From assembly GCA_002362625.1 (NCBI GenBank), contig DEUP01000009.1, positions 1-23,931 of the forward strand: DNA of 23,931 bases, in the 5' to 3' direction. Under the pieces are notes generated by a model. It was not told the DNA's origin. It saw nothing but the letters and a program-made list of their open reading frames with translations, and did not search any database. Positions 14,027-22,687 of the stretch are shown one piece after another (the stretch's first letter is position 1; every line of letters begins with the position of its first letter). The translations under genes and the position numbers were made by a program. Source of the stretch: Clostridiales bacterium UBA3259 (GTDB lineage Bacteria; Bacillota_A; Clostridia; Oscillospirales; Oscillospiraceae).

Positions 14027-14703
14027 AGCGCATTCCTCCACTGTTTTATTTGGTTGAGAACGGCCAGGCTTTCCGCATATCCGTCTCCGCCGGTAAGGGC
14101 AAGACCGTTGACGCTTTTCTGCATTCCGCTGATGACATGATCCAGAAATTCCGGCAGCAGGGGAGAGCCGCTGCGCCGCAGGGCTGGTGTGATGTAGTAG
14201 TCTGCCTCGGTCATTTCCACTGTGGGATCATAGGCTGCCTCCATAACCGGATAGAGGAACTTTCCGTCCCGGGCCAGGGTCTCCCGGCGGATGGCGTAGC
14301 CGTGCTGATGGAGATACCGCCGCAGCTCCGGCCGCTTGCTCTGGCACTGAAGAATCAGACGGTATTTTTCGTCCCGAAGCCAGGGCGCGTCGCTTAAAAT
14401 GGTCATGATGGTGTCCGCGCCCATACCGGCGCAGACCAGGGCGTCAAAGTTATGGGGCAGGTGGCGGACACCGCTGCAGAGGTGGAAGGACATTTTGTCC
14501 GCCACACCAAATTTGGAAGCGTTTTGACGGGCGCTTTCCAGGGGCATCTCATTGATGTCGGAGGCGATCACCGACCGGGCAATGCCCTTTTGGAGCAGGT
14601 AAATTCCTAAATATCCGTGGTCGCAGCCTACGTCCGCGATTCGCTCGCCGGGAGACACAAACTGGCAGCAGGCCCGGAGCCGGTTGGAAAGAGGGAGCTT
14701 CAT
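14023..14703 (-). CDS. trmK: tRNA (adenine(22)-N1)-methyltransferase
   Basis: TrmK methylates N1 of adenine 22 in certain tRNAs using S-adenosylmethionine. The 226-residue protein shows the Rossmann methyltransferase motif IADVGCDHGYLGIYL at 22-36, SDINEMPLESARQN at 48-61, and the AGMGADTI catalytic-loop motif at 92-99; C-terminal helices complete the family's usual layout. AGGAGG lies eight bases before the ATG at 14703, so the 11-residue upstream extension is rejected. The stop overlaps the NIF3-like start. A terminator-like hairpin ends two bases before its ribosome site, so transcription into this operon is probably regulated or driven by an unseen internal promoter. Confidence 0.93.
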   Translation of the reverse strand: MKLPLSNRLRACCQFVSPGERIADVGCDHGYLGIYLLQKGIARSVIASDINEMPLESARQNASKFGVADKMSFHLCSGVRHLPHNFDALVCAGMGADTIMTILSDAPWLRDEKYRLILQCQSKRPELRRYLHQHGYAIRRETLARDGKFLYPVMEAAYDPTVEMTEADYYITPALRRSGSPLLPEFLDHVISGMQKSVNGLALTGGDGYAESLAVLNQIKQWRNAL

Positions 14704-14718
14704 AGGGGGTTCCTCCTG

Positions 14719-14753
14719 AAAAAAGTGAAATGCCACCCCGGCAGGGGTGGCAT
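14719..14753 (-). terminator. Terminator/attenuator between DUF1858 and trmK
   Basis: ATGCCACCCC and GGGGTGGCAT (14730-14739 and 14744-14753) form a perfect 10-bp stem with a 4-base loop. On the minus strand it starts 12 bases after the DUF1858 stop and is followed by TTTCACTTTTTT. The T run stops two bases before the AGGAGG of trmK. Confidence 0.8.
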
Positions 14754-14765
14754 AGCCGGTGAAAA

Positions 14766-15002
14766 TCAGTTCTGGGCGTCCTCGTTCTGGCTGGCCTCGT
14801 AGGCTTCCAGGAAGTGGTTCAGCTGCTGGAGGAAGGGCTCGCAGTCGATGCCGTGAACCATGCAGGCTTCCTCAACGGTTTCGCCCCGGGAAGAGGGACA
14901 GCCCAGGCAGTGCATACCGATGGCAAAAAACAGGGGCGCGGACTGGGGCGCCACGTCCAGAATGTCCCCGATAATGGTTTCCTTTTCAATTTTAACAGCC
15001 AT
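14766..15002 (-). CDS. DUF1858 redox-disulfide domain protein
   Basis: The 78-residue protein matches DUF1858, the hybrid-cluster-protein-associated redox disulfide domain. The motif HCLGCPSSRGETVEEAC carries the conserved Cys32-x2-Cys35 pair and Cys47; the leading ETIIGDILDVAPQSAPLF is typical. Such proteins are small cytoplasmic thiol or metal proteins of unknown reaction, common in anaerobes. No hybrid-cluster protein is in the window. AGGAGG lies eight bases before the ATG. It is expressed from the promoter at 15034-15062 and ends at the hairpin at 14730-14753, so it is probably mostly monocistronic. Confidence 0.87.
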   Translation of the reverse strand: MAVKIEKETIIGDILDVAPQSAPLFFAIGMHCLGCPSSRGETVEEACMVHGIDCEPFLQQLNHFLEAYEASQNEDAQN

Positions 15003-15033
15003 GAAAATGACCTCCTAATGAATTTCTCTGGCT

Positions 15034-15062
15034 ATTATAACCCTTATGACGGGAAAACACAA
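15034..15062 (-). promoter_or_regulatory. Promoter for the DUF1858 gene
   Basis: On the minus strand TTGTGT (15062-15057), 17-base spacer and a perfect TATAAT (15039-15034), about 30 bases before the ATG of the DUF1858 gene. Confidence 0.7.
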
Positions 15063-15112
15063 GAGGAAATATTACGAAACGGCAAAATATCATGAGAAAA
15101 ATGAGAGAAATA

Positions 15113-15141
15113 GTCCCCGACAGCTTTTCGCCATCGGGGAC
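15113..15141 (-). terminator. Terminator after the XRE regulator
   Basis: GTCCCCGA (15113-15120) pairs with TCGGGGAC (15134-15141), an 8-bp stem; a further 3-bp pairing is possible in the 13-base loop. Read on the minus strand it starts nine bases after the stop and is followed by TATTTCTCTC, a weak T tract. Confidence 0.65.
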
Positions 15142-15149
15142 AGTGCCGT

Positions 15150-15359
15150 TCAGGAATCCTTCTGGTATTCCAGAATATCTCCCGGCTGACAGTTCAGAGC
15201 CTCGCAGATGGCTTCCAGGGTGGAAAAGCGGATGGCGCTGACCTTGCCGGTTTTCAGCTTGGAGAGGTTGACGTTGGAGACCCCCACCTTGGCAGACAGC
15301 TCGTTCAGGGACATTTTCCGATCAGCCATGACCCGGTCCAGGCGCAGAATGATTGCCAT
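15150..15359 (-). CDS. XRE-family helix-turn-helix regulator (YozG-like)
   Basis: This 69-residue protein is a single Cro/CI helix-turn-helix domain: MSLNELSAKVGVSNVNLSKL covers the first helices with the recognition helix, followed by FSTLEAICEALNCQPGDILEY, the family's C-terminal helices. GAGGAGG lies seven bases before the ATG. It starts 12 bases after the DUF2975 gene, the standard DUF2975-XRE pair of Firmicutes, so it most likely controls its own operon. The AT-rich repeats upstream of the operon promoter (16051-16078) are candidate operator DNA. Confidence 0.9.
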   Translation of the reverse strand: MAIILRLDRVMADRKMSLNELSAKVGVSNVNLSKLKTGKVSAIRFSTLEAICEALNCQPGDILEYQKDS

Positions 15360-15371
15360 GACGAACCCTCC

Positions 15372-15983
15372 TCACAGCGTCTCGTCGGAGAGCTGCTGTA
15401 AGCTTTCTCCGTAGCGGAACACATAGCTCAGCAAAAGCAGAACGGCGGCAACGAAGAGGAACCCTAAGTCAGTGGGAGCGATAAAGCTCACCTGGGTGAT
15501 TTTGTCGCTGAGGAGCAGGGGGGGCAGACGGTACTGGGAGGCAATGAGCATCAGGCTCAGCCCGTCCCCCAGGTTCTTTACAATGCCCCAGATCAGCACA
15601 TACAGGGCGGATTTTTTCAGATTCTGACTGACAGAATCGTGGAAGGGCAGCCCCTCCTTCATGGGCTTTAAAATATCCCGGAAGCGAAGGAGCAGCAGCC
15701 GGCTGAGGTAAAGTCCCACAAGACCCAGGAAAAGCTCAGCGTCTGCGGTGAGCAGCACCACGGAGGTGCTGGGGACGTAGCCCTCCCCGATGGTCAGGGA
15801 CAGCATCCCCACATCCACCTCATTGAGGGCACCGGCGATCCAGCGGGGATTGATGCGGAAGAGGAAACAGGCGGCGATGAGTACAAGTCCCACCAGGGAA
15901 ACGCCAATGGCAATCCACAGCAGGATGTTCAGGAAATGGAGAAACTTATCCAGGCGGGTAGCGGTAACGGTCATGTCTTTCAT
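15372..15983 (-). CDS. DUF2975 membrane protein
   Basis: The 203-residue protein has four membrane helices at about 18-42, 76-97, 125-147 and 170-189, and the typical C-terminal tail FRYGESLQQLSDETL. DUF2975 proteins are of unknown function and are usually encoded with a small XRE regulator, as here. AAGGAGG lies eight bases before the ATG. The protein is first in a two-gene operon with a strong promoter at 16013-16041. The adjacent upstream gene on the same strand (FAD/Rieske) is separated by about 100 bases with no clear terminator, so some readthrough is possible. Confidence 0.88.
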   Translation of the reverse strand: MKDMTVTATRLDKFLHFLNILLWIAIGVSLVGLVLIAACFLFRINPRWIAGALNEVDVGMLSLTIGEGYVPSTSVVLLTADAELFLGLVGLYLSRLLLLRFRDILKPMKEGLPFHDSVSQNLKKSALYVLIWGIVKNLGDGLSLMLIASQYRLPPLLLSDKITQVSFIAPTDLGFLFVAAVLLLLSYVFRYGESLQQLSDETL

Positions 15984-16012
15984 AGAAGCGACCTCCTTTT
16001 TGAGATGGCACT

Positions 16013-16041
16013 ATGATACCACAGATGAATATGTTTGTCAA
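16013..16041 (-). promoter_or_regulatory. SigA-type promoter for the DUF2975-XRE operon
   Basis: On the minus strand a perfect TTGACA (16041-16036), 17-base spacer and TATCAT (16018-16013), about 30 bases before the DUF2975 ATG. Confidence 0.85.
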
Positions 16042-16050
16042 CTATTTTTT

Positions 16051-16078
16051 AATGATAAACGATAAATTATTTACGATA
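16051..16078. repeat. AT-rich repeats upstream of the DUF2975-XRE promoter
   Basis: ACGATA occurs at 16059-16064 and 16073-16078, and TAAAT-T-ATTTA (16063-16073) is a perfect small palindrome between them. The block lies just upstream of the -35 box. It could be an operator for the XRE protein; this is a guess from position only. Confidence 0.3.
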
Positions 16079-16085
16079 GAAATGG

Positions 16086-17390
16086 TTACGGATGCTTCTT
16101 CAGATCCCCGGCGGCGGGATTGTCGATCAGGCGCCCATCCCCGGAAAACCGTGAGCCGTGGCAGGGGCAGTCCCAGCTGCGCTCTGCCGGATTCCATTTC
16201 AGGGCGCAGCCCATATGGGGACAGCGGGGAGTGGAAAGTGTAAGAAGATTTCGAAGAGCCTCCAGGGTGTTCAGGCCCAGCTGCGGGCAGAGCATGTTCC
16301 GGGAGGGAGAAAACAGCTCCTCAAATTCGCTGCCCTTGCCGGTGATCAGCTCGGTGAGCACCTGGGCCGCCGCCATGGAGCCGGTCATGCCCCATTTGTT
16401 GAAGCCGGTGGCAACATACAGGTTTTCTGTCCGTGAGCTGTAGCGGCCGATATAGGGGACGCCGTCCAGGGTCATGCAGTCCTGGGCGGCCCAGCGGTGG
16501 GTGATTTTGGCGTGGGGATAATTTTGCCGGACAAAGGCCTCCAGCTCCTGCCAGTTCCCGCCGGTCTTCCCTGTCCGGTGTCCGCCGCCCCCCAGAATCA
16601 GACGGCTGTCCTGGCTTCGGAAGGAGAGGCCGTTCTCCTGCTGGTCCAGGTACATGCCCTCCAGGGCGGGAGCGTACTTTAAGGCCAGGGCGTAGGAGCG
16701 CTGCTGGTACATTTTCAGAAAGTAGCTGCCATGCTTATTGAGAAAGGGAAAATGGGTGGCGACCACAATGACCTTCGCCTGAATGCTGCCGTCATCCGTG
16801 AGCGCCTTTCCTTTTTTCAGCTCCCGGATGGGAGTGTGCTCGTAAATCGAAAGCCCATCCGCTATGGCGGCCAGGAATTTTATGGGATGAAACTGGGCCT
16901 GATCTCCCAGCACCACAGCCCCCACTGTGGGGAAGGGCAGCTCCGGAGTGTGGGAAAAGGCTCCCGGGATGCCCAGGAGATCCATGGCGTTCAGCTCCTC
17001 TTCCAGCACCTCCGGGTCTGTGCGGGAGTAGATGAAGTTATCCCGGCGGGAAAAGTCACAGGGAATGGTTTTGCAGAGCCGGGCATATTCCTCCAGTGCC
17101 CGGTGATTTGCCTGGTAATACAGACCCGCCTTTTCCCGGCCCAGGTTTTGGAGAAGGGAGGCGTAGATCAGACCATGCTGGGCGGTGATCTTCGCCGTGG
17201 TGTTTTTGGTGGCACCGCTGAGAATGGTGTTCGCTTCCGCCACAACGCAGGCTGCACCTGCCTTTTGAAGCTGCCAGGCGCATAACAGCCCGGCCATACC
17301 GCCGCCGATGACCAGCACGTCAGCAGAGATATCCCCATGCAAGGCGGGAAAGTCGGGCAGATGTGCCCCGTCCATCCAAATCGATCCCAT
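16086..17390 (-). CDS. FAD-dependent oxidoreductase with C-terminal Rieske [2Fe-2S] domain
   Basis: The 434-residue cytoplasmic protein starts with the dinucleotide-binding motif VLVIGGGMAGLLCAW (26-40) of DAO-type flavoproteins and ends with a Rieske domain from about residue 385. The Rieske ligands are Cys390-x-His392 (CPHMGC) and Cys408-x2-His411 (CPCHGS). The extra Cys395 and Cys410 are placed to form the disulfide of high-potential Rieske proteins. Bacillus YhfW has the same layout but is longer (about 509 residues by memory), so this is a compact version. It may accept electrons from a small substrate; the substrate is unknown. Two ATGs are in frame; AGGAG is one base before 17396 and seven before 17390, so 17390 is chosen. 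It is divergent from the topoisomerase operon. Confidence 0.88.
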   Translation of the reverse strand: MGSIWMDGAHLPDFPALHGDISADVLVIGGGMAGLLCAWQLQKAGAACVVAEANTILSGATKNTTAKITAQHGLIYASLLQNLGREKAGLYYQANHRALEEYARLCKTIPCDFSRRDNFIYSRTDPEVLEEELNAMDLLGIPGAFSHTPELPFPTVGAVVLGDQAQFHPIKFLAAIADGLSIYEHTPIRELKKGKALTDDGSIQAKVIVVATHFPFLNKHGSYFLKMYQQRSYALALKYAPALEGMYLDQQENGLSFRSQDSRLILGGGGHRTGKTGGNWQELEAFVRQNYPHAKITHRWAAQDCMTLDGVPYIGRYSSRTENLYVATGFNKWGMTGSMAAAQVLTELITGKGSEFEELFSPSRNMLCPQLGLNTLEALRNLLTLSTPRCPHMGCALKWNPAERSWDCPCHGSRFSGDGRLIDNPAAGDLKKHP

Positions 17391-17466
17391 TTTCATGCTC
17401 CTTTTCCATTATTGGTTTTAGTATGGACGGGAATGGGGAAAGTTATTTGGGTAAAATCGGCTGTAG

Positions 17467-17495
17467 TTGACTTTACAGCCAAAATTGCGTATAAT
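17467..17495 (+). promoter_or_regulatory. SigA-type promoter for the topoisomerase operon
   Basis: TTGACT (17467-17472), a 17-base spacer and a perfect TATAAT (17490-17495), about 45 bases before the ATG of the GyrB/ParE-like gene. Confidence 0.85.
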
Positions 17496-17537
17496 GTAGA
17501 AGAATTTACAATGGGTAATTATGGCAGGTAAGGAAAA

Positions 17538-19520
17538 ATGGCAAAAAAACAACAGGAACAATACGGAAATTCCAGCATCTCCATGCTCAAGGGGGAAGAC
17601 CGGGTGCGCAAGCGTCCCGCTGTTATCTTCGGCTCTGACGACCTGGAGGGCTGCAAGCACGCGGTGTTTGAGATTCTCTCCAACGCCATCGACGAGGCCA
17701 GAGAGGGACACGGCGACACCATCATCGTCACCCGGTATGAGGACCTCAGCGTGGAGGTGGAGGACTTCGGACGGGGCTGCCCCGTGGACTATAACGAGAA
17801 GGAAAAGCGCTTTAACTGGGAGCTGGTTTTCTGCGAAATGTACGCCGGCGGCAAGTATGGGGAAAATGGAGAGAACTATGAATACTCTCTGGGCCTCAAC
17901 GGCCTTGGCTCCTGCGCCACCCAGTATGCCTCCGAATTCTTTGACGCCACCATCCGCAGGGACGGATTCCGGTACGATCTCCACTTTGAAAAGGGCCGGA
18001 ACAAGGGGGGTCTCAAAAAGGAACCGACTGACCGGAAGAAGACCGGCTCCAAGTTCCACTGGAAGCCGGACAAGCAGGTGTTCACGGACATCGACATCCC
18101 CGTGGAATACTACCGGGACGTATTAAAGCGTCAGGCGGTGGTGAACCCCGGGGTACGCTTCCAGTTCCGCAATCAGGTGGGAAGCAAATTTGAGACAGAG
18201 GAATACTGCTATGAGGGCGGCATCCGGGAATACATTGAGGAGCTGGTAGGGGACAACGCCTTTACCATGCCCACCTTCTGGGAGACGGAGCGCCGGGGCC
18301 GGGACGCGGACAACCGTCCGGAGATGAAGCTGAAAATCACCGCCTCCTTCTGCTTTAGTAAGCAGGTCAGCCACATTGAGTATTATCACAACTCCTCCTG
18401 GCTGGAATATGGCGGCAGCCCGGACAAGGCGGTGCGCCTTGGGTTTACCGCCGCTTTTGATAAGTATTTGAAGGACAACAACAAGTACACCAAAAGCGAG
18501 AATAAGATCATTTTCCAGGACATTCAGGACAGCCTGGTGCTGGTGACCAACTGCTTCTCCACCATCGGCTGCTTTGAAAACCAGACGAAAAAGTCCGTCA
18601 ATTCCAGGTTCACCCAGGAGGCCATGACCGCCTTTTTCAAGGAACAGCTTCAGGTCTGGTTCATCGAGAACAAGCAGGAGGCGGACAAGGCTGCCGAGCA
18701 GATCCTGGTGAACAAGCGGGCCAGAGAGTCCGCCGAAAAGACCAAGTCTAGCGTCAAGAAGAAGCTTTCCGGGTCCATTGACATTGCCAACCGGGTGCAG
18801 AAGTTTGTGGACTGCCGGAGCCGGGACGTATCCAAGCGGGAGCTGTATATCGTGGAGGGCGATTCCGCTCTGGGCAGCGTCAAGCTGTCGAGGGACGCGG
18901 AGTTCCAGGGGATTATGCCTGTCCGCGGAAAAATCCTAAACTGCCTGAAGGCGGACTACAATAAGATTTTTGCTTCCCCCATCATCACCGATCTCATGAA
19001 GGTTTTGGGCTGCGGCGTGGAGGTCCAGGGGAAGAAGGCAAAGGAGCTCAGCTCTTTTGATCTGGATAACCTGCGGTGGAACAAGGTGGTCATCTGTACC
19101 GATGCGGACGTGGACGGCTTCCAGATCCGCACGCTGATCCTGACTATGCTCTACCGGCTGTGTCCCACCCTGATCCGGGACGGCTATGTCTACATTGCGG
19201 AGTCGCCTCTGTTTGAGATTACCTGCAAGGATAAGACCTGGTTTGCCTACAATGAGCAGGAAAAGGTGTCCATTTTAAAGCAGCTGGAAGGGAAAAAGGT
19301 CACCATCCAGCGTTCCAAGGGCCTTGGCGAAAACGACCCGGAGATGATGTGGATGACCACCATGAACCCGGAGACCCGGCGGCTGATTAAGGTTATGCCG
19401 GAAGAGGCTGAGCGCACCAGCTACTATTTTGACATTCTGCTGGGAGATGCTCTCCAGGACAGGAAGAACTTCATCGCGGAAAACGGCGCGAAGTATCTGG
19501 AACTGGCGGATATTTCTTAA
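17538..19520 (+). CDS. parE: Type IIA topoisomerase B subunit, divergent ParE/GyrB
   Basis: The 660-residue ATPase subunit of a type IIA topoisomerase. The GHKL ATPase shows FEILSNAIDEA (catalytic Glu45, Mg ligand Asn49), VEDFGRGCPVD (Asp76) and the G-loop LGLNGLGS at 118-125; the switch lysine is Lys351 in ENQTKKS. The Toprim domain has YIVEGDSALGS (Glu440), PVRGKILN and TDADVDG (Asp522, Asp524, Asp526), and the end has RSKGLGENDPEMMW. Compared with canonical subunits the G-loop has Asn where His is usual (GLHGVG), and the Toprim motif reads EGDSALGS rather than EGDSAGGS, so it is a divergent clade, not the housekeeping gyrase. Pairing with the A subunit 25 bases downstream points to a topoisomerase IV-like decatenase. 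The ribosome site is modest (AGGTAAGG). The gene name is a functional analogy. Confidence 0.88.
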   Translation: MAKKQQEQYGNSSISMLKGEDRVRKRPAVIFGSDDLEGCKHAVFEILSNAIDEAREGHGDTIIVTRYEDLSVEVEDFGRGCPVDYNEKEKRFNWELVFCEMYAGGKYGENGENYEYSLGLNGLGSCATQYASEFFDATIRRDGFRYDLHFEKGRNKGGLKKEPTDRKKTGSKFHWKPDKQVFTDIDIPVEYYRDVLKRQAVVNPGVRFQFRNQVGSKFETEEYCYEGGIREYIEELVGDNAFTMPTFWETERRGRDADNRPEMKLKITASFCFSKQVSHIEYYHNSSWLEYGGSPDKAVRLGFTAAFDKYLKDNNKYTKSENKIIFQDIQDSLVLVTNCFSTIGCFENQTKKSVNSRFTQEAMTAFFKEQLQVWFIENKQEADKAAEQILVNKRARESAEKTKSSVKKKLSGSIDIANRVQKFVDCRSRDVSKRELYIVEGDSALGSVKLSRDAEFQGIMPVRGKILNCLKADYNKIFASPIITDLMKVLGCGVEVQGKKAKELSSFDLDNLRWNKVVICTDADVDGFQIRTLILTMLYRLCPTLIRDGYVYIAESPLFEITCKDKTWFAYNEQEKVSILKQLEGKKVTIQRSKGLGENDPEMMWMTTMNPETRRLIKVMPEEAERTSYYFDILLGDALQDRKNFIAENGAKYLELADIS

Positions 19521-19545
19521 GGATATATGAACAAGGAGTGCATCT

Positions 19546-21795
19546 ATGGCACGCAAGAAAAAGGAAACGGAACAAAACCATAAAAACATCAACACCGACG
19601 GCGTGATGGGCCTCCATGGCTCCACCACAGAGCAGGCCATCTCCGAAACCTTGGAGATCAACTATATGCCCTATGCCATGTCCGTCATCGTCTCCCGGGC
19701 CATTCCGGAGATCGACGGCTTTAAGCCCAGCCATCGGAAGCTCCTGTATACCATGTACAAAATGGGCCTGCTCACCGGCGGGAGGACGAAATCCGCCAAC
19801 ATCGTGGGTCAGACCATGCGGTTAAATCCCCACGGAGACGCCGCTATTTATGAAACCATGGTGCGGCTTGCCAAGGGCAATGAGACGTTGCTTCACCCAT
19901 TTGTGGATTCCAAGGGCAACTTCGGTAAGGTATACTCCCGGGACATGGCCTACGCCGCCGCCCGGTATACGGAAGCCAAGCTGGACCCCATCTGCAACGA
20001 AATCTTCAAGGACATTGACAGCGACACCGTGGACATGGTGGACAACTATGACGCCACCATGAAGGAGCCGGCGCTGCTGCCTACCACCTTCCCCAATGTG
20101 CTGGTTTCGGCCAATCAGGGCATTGCCGTGGGAATGGCTTCCAACATCTGCTCCTTTAACCTGAAGGAGGTCTGCGATACCACCATTGCCCTGATGCGAA
20201 ACCCGGACCACGATATTCTGGAAACCCTTCCGGGGCCGGATTTCTCCACTGGGGGCGAGCTGCTGTTTGATGAGGCTGCGGTCAGGGAAATCTATACTAC
20301 CGGCCGGGGCAGCTTTAAGCTTCGGGCCAAGTGGCGGTATGTCAAGGACGGCAACCTCATTGAGGTTACGGAGATCCCCTATTCCACCGCTACCGAGGTC
20401 ATTATGGACAAGGTGGCGGAGCTCATTAAGGCGGGGAAGATCAAAGAGATCACCGATATGCGGGACGAGACGGATCTGGGCGGCTTGAAGCTGACCATTG
20501 ATCTGAAACGGGGGGTGGATCCGGAGAAGCTGATGCAGAAGCTCTTCCGGCTGACCCCTCTTCAGGATTCCTTCCCCTGCAACTTTAACATTCTGATTGC
20601 GGGCATGCCCCGGGTTATGGGTGTGGGGGAGATTTTGCAGGAGTGGACCGCCTGGCGGACGGACTGCGTCAAGCGGCGGATCTTCTTTCAGATTCAGAAG
20701 AAGGAGGACCGGCTCCATCTGCTCAAGGGTTTGGAGCGGATTCTGCTGGACATTGACAAGGCTATCTCCATTATCCGGGAGACGGAGCTGGAAAATGAGG
20801 TGGTGCCCAACCTGATGATCGGCTTCGGCATCGACGAGATTCAGGCGAACTTCGTGGCGGAGATTAAGCTGCGCAACATCAACAAGGAATACATCCTCAA
20901 GCAGGTGAAGGCTACCGACCAGCTGGAAAAGGAGATTGCCGAGCTGCAAAGCACCCTGAACAGCGCCAAAAAGCTGCAAAATCTCATTATCAAGGAGCTC
21001 CAGGACGTCAGCGAGAAGTACGGCAAGCCCCGGAAGACGGAAATCCTGTACAGCGTCCAGGAGGCGGCTCCCGAGGAAGAGGAGGAGCAGGTTCCGGATT
21101 ATCCTGTGACCGTGTTCCTGTCCAGAGAGGGATATCTGAAGAAGATCACCCAGGCCTCCCTGCGCCTCAGCGGTGAGCAGAAGTTCAAGGAAGGAGACGG
21201 GCTGCTCCTGTCCAGAGAAACCAGCAACCGGGCGGAATTTCTGGTATTTACCAACAAGTTCCAGTGCTACAAATCCCGGCTTTCCGACTTTGAGGACAGC
21301 AAGGCCTCTTTGCTGGGAGACTACCTGCCCCAGAAGCTGGGCTTCGAGACGGGAGAGAATATGGTATCCCTGCTGTTCTGCGGAGACTACAAGGGCTTTA
21401 TTCTGTTCTTCTTCGAAAACGGAAAAACGGCCAAGGTCCCGCTCAGCGCCTATGAGACCAAGACCAACCGGAAAAAGCTTACCGGCGCCTACTCGGACAA
21501 GAGTCCGCTGGTATGCGCCATGGCGCTGGAAGCCGACGAGCAGATCGCCGTCTACACCAGCGACGGCAGAGCGGCCATCTTCTCCACGGCTCAGCTGCTG
21601 CCCAAGACCACCCGGAACACCCAGGGGGTGGCGGTGATGACGCCTAAGAAGAAGGCTGTGGTCACCCGGGCGGTGCTGCTGAAGGAAAGCGGCATCGTAA
21701 ATGAGAGCCGCTACCGTACCAAAACGATCCCCTCCGCCGGCGCGCTGCTGAAGGAGGAGGATTCCCCGGACAAGCAGCAATCCTTCGAGGTGTGA
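19546..21795 (+). CDS. parC: Type IIA topoisomerase A subunit, ParC-like
   Basis: The 749-residue subunit cuts and rejoins DNA through Tyr141 in [10 protein letters not shown], with Arg140. The winged-helix region is [24 protein letters not shown] (split: [20 protein letters not shown]). At the quinolone-determining position the usual Ser of GyrA/ParC (HGDSA) is Ala99, while the acidic residue is Glu103. A coiled-coil rich segment occupies about 395-500. The C-terminal region is a reduced beta-pinwheel with [12 protein letters not shown]; no GyrA-box (QRRGG(R/K)G) is visible, which favours topoisomerase IV over gyrase. AAGGAG lies seven bases before the ATG. It is cotranscribed with the B subunit. 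The gene name is a functional analogy. Confidence 0.9.
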   Translation: MARKKKETEQNHKNINTDGVMGLHGSTTEQAISETLEINYMPYAMSVIVSRAIPEIDGFKPSHRKLLYTMYKMGLLTGGRTKSANIVGQTMRLNPHGDAAIYETMVRLAKGNETLLHPFVDSKGNFGKVYSRDMAYAAARYTEAKLDPICNEIFKDIDSDTVDMVDNYDATMKEPALLPTTFPNVLVSANQGIAVGMASNICSFNLKEVCDTTIALMRNPDHDILETLPGPDFSTGGELLFDEAAVREIYTTGRGSFKLRAKWRYVKDGNLIEVTEIPYSTATEVIMDKVAELIKAGKIKEITDMRDETDLGGLKLTIDLKRGVDPEKLMQKLFRLTPLQDSFPCNFNILIAGMPRVMGVGEILQEWTAWRTDCVKRRIFFQIQKKEDRLHLLKGLERILLDIDKAISIIRETELENEVVPNLMIGFGIDEIQANFVAEIKLRNINKEYILKQVKATDQLEKEIAELQSTLNSAKKLQNLIIKELQDVSEKYGKPRKTEILYSVQEAAPEEEEEQVPDYPVTVFLSREGYLKKITQASLRLSGEQKFKEGDGLLLSRETSNRAEFLVFTNKFQCYKSRLSDFEDSKASLLGDYLPQKLGFETGENMVSLLFCGDYKGFILFFFENGKTAKVPLSAYETKTNRKKLTGAYSDKSPLVCAMALEADEQIAVYTSDGRAAIFSTAQLLPKTTRNTQGVAVMTPKKKAVVTRAVLLKESGIVNESRYRTKTIPSAGALLKEEDSPDKQQSFEV

Positions 21796-21808
21796 CAGGA
21801 GTGACGAA

Positions 21809-22672
21809 ATGAAAAAGAAGTGGCGGGAATATGTCTGGATCCTGGAAACCATTGCGGGCAGCGCCCTGTTCGCGGTGGGGTTTGCCCTGTTTTTGGAGCC
21901 GAATGATATCAGCCCCGGCGGCGTGTCCGGTATGGCGCTGGTGCTGATCCACCTTCTGGGCTTCGGCAAGGTGGGCACTGTGACCATTCTCATTAACCTG
22001 CCCCTGTTTATCCTGGGAGGCATGAAAATCGGGAAACGGTTCTTCTTCGGAAGCCTGCTGGGAATGCTTCTCAGCTCCGTGCTCATTGATCTGCTGGCCC
22101 TGGTGAAAATGCCCGATATTGAGCCGATTGTGGCGGCGGTTTACGGAGGCGTGGTCTGCGGATTGGGCCTGGGGATCGTGTTCATCTGCGGCGCCTCCAC
22201 CGGCGGCTCGGATATTCTGGCACGGCTGCTTAAGCTGAAATATCGGAACGTGCCCATCGGCCAGATCGCCATGACCATTGACGGCATTGTGGCGGTGATG
22301 ACAGGCCTGGCGTTTCACGACATCACCAAGGCGCTGTATACCGGCATTACGGTGTTCATCTGCGGCAAGGCTCTGGACATGGTGGTATATCGGTTCGACT
22401 ATTCCAACGTGGCGCTGATTGTCTCCGCAAAGTATGCGGAAATCGCGGAGGGCATCATTGCGAAGCTGGACAGGGGCGCTACCTTCCTCCATGGGGAGGG
22501 CAGCTACAGCCACAATAACACCAAGGTGGTGCTCACGGCGGTGAAGAAACGGCAGATTACGGAATTAAAGGATCTGGTCATGGAGATCGACCCCAATGCC
22601 TTTGTCATCGTTCAGGAGGCCCACCAGGTGCTGGGAGACGGGTTTGCCAGATTCTCCAAGAATGGATTGTAG
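21809..22672 (+). CDS. YitT family membrane protein
   Basis: The 287-residue integral membrane protein starts WILETIAGSALFAVGFALFL and has several further helices up to about residue 190, including GLGLGIVFICGASTGGSDI. Residues from about 205 form the soluble DUF2179 domain, with GATFLHGEGSY, then KRQITELKDLVMEIDPNAFV, and the end VLGDGFARF. This two-part layout is the YitT family. Function is unknown; members are sometimes placed near efflux or envelope genes. AGGAG lies seven bases before the ATG, 13 bases after parC, so it is a member of the topoisomerase operon. Confidence 0.92.
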   Translation: MKKKWREYVWILETIAGSALFAVGFALFLEPNDISPGGVSGMALVLIHLLGFGKVGTVTILINLPLFILGGMKIGKRFFFGSLLGMLLSSVLIDLLALVKMPDIEPIVAAVYGGVVCGLGLGIVFICGASTGGSDILARLLKLKYRNVPIGQIAMTIDGIVAVMTGLAFHDITKALYTGITVFICGKALDMVVYRFDYSNVALIVSAKYAEIAEGIIAKLDRGATFLHGEGSYSHNNTKVVLTAVKKRQITELKDLVMEIDPNAFVIVQEAHQVLGDGFARFSKNGL

Positions 22673-22687
22673 CTTCGGAGGGACGTT

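Noticed and set aside
19822..22086. 754-codon minus-strand open frame opposite parC/YitT
   Set aside because: Antisense shadow of two recognised genes; no ribosome site and no domain.
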